From NCBI GenBank assembly GCA_002427045.1, contig DIPO01000070.1, positions 34,517-60,406 on the forward strand: a DNA stretch of 25,890 nucleotides. Reading direction: 5' to 3'. The notes under the pieces were generated by a model. The model saw nothing but the letters and a program-made list of their open reading frames with translations. It searched no databases and was not told where the DNA came from. The stretch is from Firmicutes bacterium UBA5486 (lineage in GTDB: Bacteria; Bacillota; UBA4882; UBA10575). The translations under genes were made by a program, and so were the position numbers. Shown in pieces: positions 23,356 through 25,890 of this stretch (position 1 is its first letter; each line of letters begins with the position of its first letter).

Positions 23356-24474
23356 TTAAATCGCTTTCTGATAAATCCGGTAAACTCTATACAGTTTACC
23401 TCCAACTCCTTCAACTGAACGAATTGATTCTTTATTCATCTCCGCAATCGTTGAGCCCTCCCCATAAATATACCCCTTTTTCCTTGTCTCTATCATTAAA
23501 CGATGGTAAATAGCACTATTGACAGCCTTATTTCTATATTTAGGTACTACAAACTGGATAAATACTCGTGCACCATTAATCTTCCGTTTATACCAAAAAT
23601 ATTTTATAAAGCCAAAAGGAAAAAGCCTACCATTCAGTCTTTTTAAAACCTGATTATAATCAGGTAAAGCAACTACAAAACCAATTGGCTGCCCCTTAGA
23701 ACGGGCAATATAAACCAAATCCGGATCTACAAACTTTGCCAAAGTATAGATTTCCGCCCGGATCTCTTCTAAAGATGGAGGTGTTAAATGTCCCCAAGAT
23801 TCAGGCATGGATAAATCCAATATTTCTTTAATATCCCTTATTTCTCGTTCTAGCTTTTTTTTATTAAACCGGTCAATATGAAAATTAAATTTCTTCATGG
23901 CATACGCAACAATCCTGCCATATCTTGCATCATCCAGTTTCTCTACATCTAAATGAAAAGCCAGCAAATCCATGTTTTTTTCAAACCCATTACTTGTGAA
24001 GAGTTTTTCGTAATAAGGAGGGTTATAAGAATTCATCAAAACCGGTGGCCCATTATAGCCTTTAATTAAGATACCCCTATTATCATCACCATTTGTCGGC
24101 GATACTGGCCCAACCACTGTATTTAAGCCTCTCTGTCTTAACCATTCTATTGCCGCCTCAAACAGAGCAGTAGCTACATTTTCATCATTAACAGCTTCAA
24201 AAAGACTAATATAACCTTCTTTTTTCCCCTTTTCTCGGTTCAATTTAGTATTAACCCCCACCAAGATTCTACCAACCACTTGTTCCCCGGAAAAGGCAAG
24301 AAAAAACGTATGGGGGCCACTAGCTAGTAATGGATTGTTTTTACCCTGTAAGGTTTGGAATAAAGGCCATCGTAAAGGAGGAACCCAGTAAGGATCGTTT
24401 TTATAAATCTCCCATTGTAGGTTAATAAAATCCTTTAATTCTTGTTTCTTTTTAATTTCTTTTATTTGTAGCAT
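23356..24474 (-). CDS. GNAT-like acyltransferase family protein, function unknown
   Basis: A 372-residue soluble protein that resembles a widespread bacterial GNAT-related family of unknown function (YghO-like). The N-terminal part contains DPYWVPPLRWP, a GRILVGVN strand as in acetyltransferase cores, and VVGPVSPTNGDDNRGILI. The middle segment YNPPYYEKLFTSNGFEK looks like the end of a first GNAT fold. The C-terminal half (about 255-372) includes PIGFVVALPDYN and VVPKYRNKAVNSAIY, resembling the acetyl-CoA-binding strand and loop of a second fold. No substrate can be inferred. GGGAGA precedes the ATG. It follows the DUF819 gene by 97 nt on the same strand and may share its transcript. Confidence 0.65.
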   Translation of the reverse strand: MLQIKEIKKKQELKDFINLQWEIYKNDPYWVPPLRWPLFQTLQGKNNPLLASGPHTFFLAFSGEQVVGRILVGVNTKLNREKGKKEGYISLFEAVNDENVATALFEAAIEWLRQRGLNTVVGPVSPTNGDDNRGILIKGYNGPPVLMNSYNPPYYEKLFTSNGFEKNMDLLAFHLDVEKLDDARYGRIVAYAMKKFNFHIDRFNKKKLEREIRDIKEILDLSMPESWGHLTPPSLEEIRAEIYTLAKFVDPDLVYIARSKGQPIGFVVALPDYNQVLKRLNGRLFPFGFIKYFWYKRKINGARVFIQFVVPKYRNKAVNSAIYHRLMIETRKKGYIYGEGSTIAEMNKESIRSVEGVGGKLYRVYRIYQKAI

Positions 24475-24571
24475 CTCTTTTTCTCCCTATATTAAAATCT
24501 TATGGTATTAATTCCGCTTTTACAGGAGCGCAACAAAAGGTAATATAATTATCGAGATTCTCTAATCTCTT

Positions 24572-25693
24572 TTATCTAGGCATCAATAACCAGGCAACAG
24601 CAAAGCCAAAATAATTTCCTATGGCATAACCCACTAAGCCACTGGCCAAACCAGAAATTACCACCTCACGATTCTTAATTCCCTCGGCAACAGGGCCAAT
24701 AAAAGCTGGTCCAAAAATACCCGCTGTGGAGGTAATGATTGTAGTATCAACATCGATACGGAAAATAAATGCCAAGAAAAAATGGATTACAATCGACATC
24801 GTCATTACAAAAGCTGTATAAATGAAAACTCCCGAACTTGAAGTAAGAAGCTCACTAAAATTAATATTTGTTCCAATTGCTAAAGAAAAAATAAGGATCA
24901 AGTATTGTCCAGCTTCATATGTCCCTTGAATGTTTCTGATCTTATTTATAAATGAAGCTCCAATCCCCAGGGTTGTAATTACCAACATAATAATAGCAAC
25001 TTCAATTCTTCCTGTTAATAACTCTGATATTCCCACACTGATCCCAACAAAAAGTAGTGATAGAATAAAAGCAACCAACAAGCTAAATCTACTCTCTGTT
25101 TCTCTTGTCGCTGCTAAAGGGGGAGAAAAAGCAGGTTTTCTAAACGGCGGAAGAAACTTACCCGCAAGCCACTTGGCCCCTGATATCAAAAAGAGGAAGT
25201 AGATTCCTCCCATAATCGCATCAGAAGTATTTGCCAAAAGAAGAGTCTCTTCCTTAACCTTTAAACCCATACCAATTGCCATTAAATTTGGAGTACCGCC
25301 AGTATAGACTCCAACCAGCATCCCGGATAATTTCCAATAATCTGGAAGAATGTCAGAAAAAAAGTAAGCAGCAATGATTGAACTAGCTACTACACCTATA
25401 ATCGCAAAAACAAAGGAGATAATCGTTTTTTTTGCTAATCCCAGCCACCTTTTAAAATCTGCTGAAAACAGAATCATCGGAATAGCTAGGGGGATCATCA
25501 GCTCGGATAGGGTCAAAGCTAACTTTTTATCCATAGGAATAAATCTGCAATTACCCAGAATCATCCCAATTAAATAACAAAGAAGAATAGGACTGATAAA
25601 CTTCATTTTTTTTGTTTCACCAAGTAACTTCATCAGTAAAAAAGGGGTTATAATATAAAAGATTACTTGCCAAACTTGTTGAATAATTTCCAC
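24572..25693 (-). CDS. DUF819 family membrane protein (YjcL-like)
   Basis: Polytopic inner membrane protein of 373 residues with about ten hydrophobic segments. It carries the family hallmark GVYTGGTPNLMAIGMGL (about 128-144) and a second similar glycine-rich block near the end (STAGIFGPAFIGPVAEG), which suggests an internal repeat as in many secondary transporters. A hydrophilic loop (about 180-202) separates the halves. Function is not established; a transport role is an inference from topology. The start is GTG behind GGGGAG. A good minus-strand promoter lies upstream, so it heads a short transcription unit with the GNAT-like gene. Confidence 0.85.
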   Translation of the reverse strand: MEIIQQVWQVIFYIITPFLLMKLLGETKKMKFISPILLCYLIGMILGNCRFIPMDKKLALTLSELMIPLAIPMILFSADFKRWLGLAKKTIISFVFAIIGVVASSIIAAYFFSDILPDYWKLSGMLVGVYTGGTPNLMAIGMGLKVKEETLLLANTSDAIMGGIYFLFLISGAKWLAGKFLPPFRKPAFSPPLAATRETESRFSLLVAFILSLLFVGISVGISELLTGRIEVAIIMLVITTLGIGASFINKIRNIQGTYEAGQYLILIFSLAIGTNINFSELLTSSSGVFIYTAFVMTMSIVIHFFLAFIFRIDVDTTIITSTAGIFGPAFIGPVAEGIKNREVVISGLASGLVGYAIGNYFGFAVAWLLMPR

Positions 25694-25726
25694 AACATCT
25701 CCCCATTCCTATTAGCTTTTATATGA

Positions 25727-25756
25727 ATTCTATTATTTTATCTGGCACTCTGTCAA
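25727..25756 (-). promoter_or_regulatory. Sigma-A promoter of the DUF819 gene
   Basis: On the minus strand, perfect TTGACA (25756-25751), an 18-nt spacer and TAGAAT (25732-25727), about 35 nt before the GTG start. Confidence 0.75.
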
Positions 25757-25779
25757 GTGAGGGATTTATATAATGGCCA

Positions 25780-25851
25780 AGAAACAACTTCTTGGGGGAC
25801 TACCTAGAAAATACATCTCGATACTCGTCGCTCGTTAGTCTCACATTTCGC
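25780..25851. repeat. Mosaic of intergenic repeat modules at the right edge
   Basis: CCAAGAAACAACTTCT (25780-25795) equals 6074-6089 of the argG leader and here forms its own CCAAGAA/TTCTTGG hairpin. GACTACCTAGAAAATAC (25799-25815), followed by a similar TCTCG tail, matches 5938-5954. TCTCACATTTCGC (25839-25851) equals part of the repeat half copy before argB (2613-2625). The rest of the gap to the window end shows no gene. Confidence 0.6.
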
Positions 25852-25890
25852 CTTTCCATCTATATCAAGAAAACGCTACCGCAGGCTTTC

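Noticed and set aside
24930..25577. Plus-strand open frames opposite the DUF819 gene
   Set aside because: They are shadows of a well-supported membrane protein on the minus strand, with no ribosome binding sites or family similarity.

Overview
The window is ordinary chromosomal DNA of a low-GC Gram-positive bacterium, most likely an anaerobic Clostridia-like Bacillota. This rests on strong purine-rich ribosome binding sites, frequent GTG and TTG starts, one consensus TTGACA-N17-TATAAT promoter, a Gram-positive-type LexA (SOS) box, and Clostridia-style gene sets. I see no tRNA, rRNA, CRISPR array, transposase or phage gene. The genus cannot be fixed from the sequence.

Layout. (1) Positions 192-8767, plus strand: an arginine biosynthesis cluster argC-argJ-argB-argD-carbamoyltransferase-argG-argH, closed by a strong intrinsic terminator (8862-8909). 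Together the products take N-acetylglutamate through ornithine to arginine. carAB is absent, and the transcarbamylase is clearly divergent. (2) 8943-11981: promoter, long leader and leuC-leuD-leuB (isopropylmalate isomerase and dehydrogenase), without leuA. (3) 12122-12503: an orphan 115-residue protein with its own terminator. (4) 12688-16845: ftsE-ftsX, ctpA (S41 peptidase) and a divergent polysaccharide deacetylase, a cell-envelope block lacking the M23 hydrolase gene often found between ftsX and ctpA. (5) 16918-21831: an SOS-box-preceded uvrB-uvrA excision repair pair. (6) 21955-23130: a stand-alone AICAR formyltransferase. (7) 23356-25693, minus strand: a GNAT-like protein and a DUF819 membrane protein, transcribed convergently toward the formyltransferase.

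The least expected content is non-coding. Intergenic gaps, including those inside the arginine cluster, carry copies of a palindromic repeat family. Its outer ends resemble AATTGYATAATTA and its inner arms resemble TCTCACATTTCGCAYCC. The best copy is 14291-14460. A second copy (23199-23320) is homologous through the loop and keeps the inner stem with a compensatory base-pair change. A different structured element forms the 327-nt gap before argG: a 122-nt imperfect hairpin flanked by direct repeats of about 50 nt, with pieces recurring at 25780-25821. With the unusual carbamoyltransferase, these are the main items for a second look.

Four gene starts were placed downstream of the longest open frame: argC, argD, argG and the deacetylase. 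In each case the chosen start has a well-spaced ribosome binding site. In two of them the longer frame runs through the ribosome binding site (argD) or a terminator hairpin (deacetylase).
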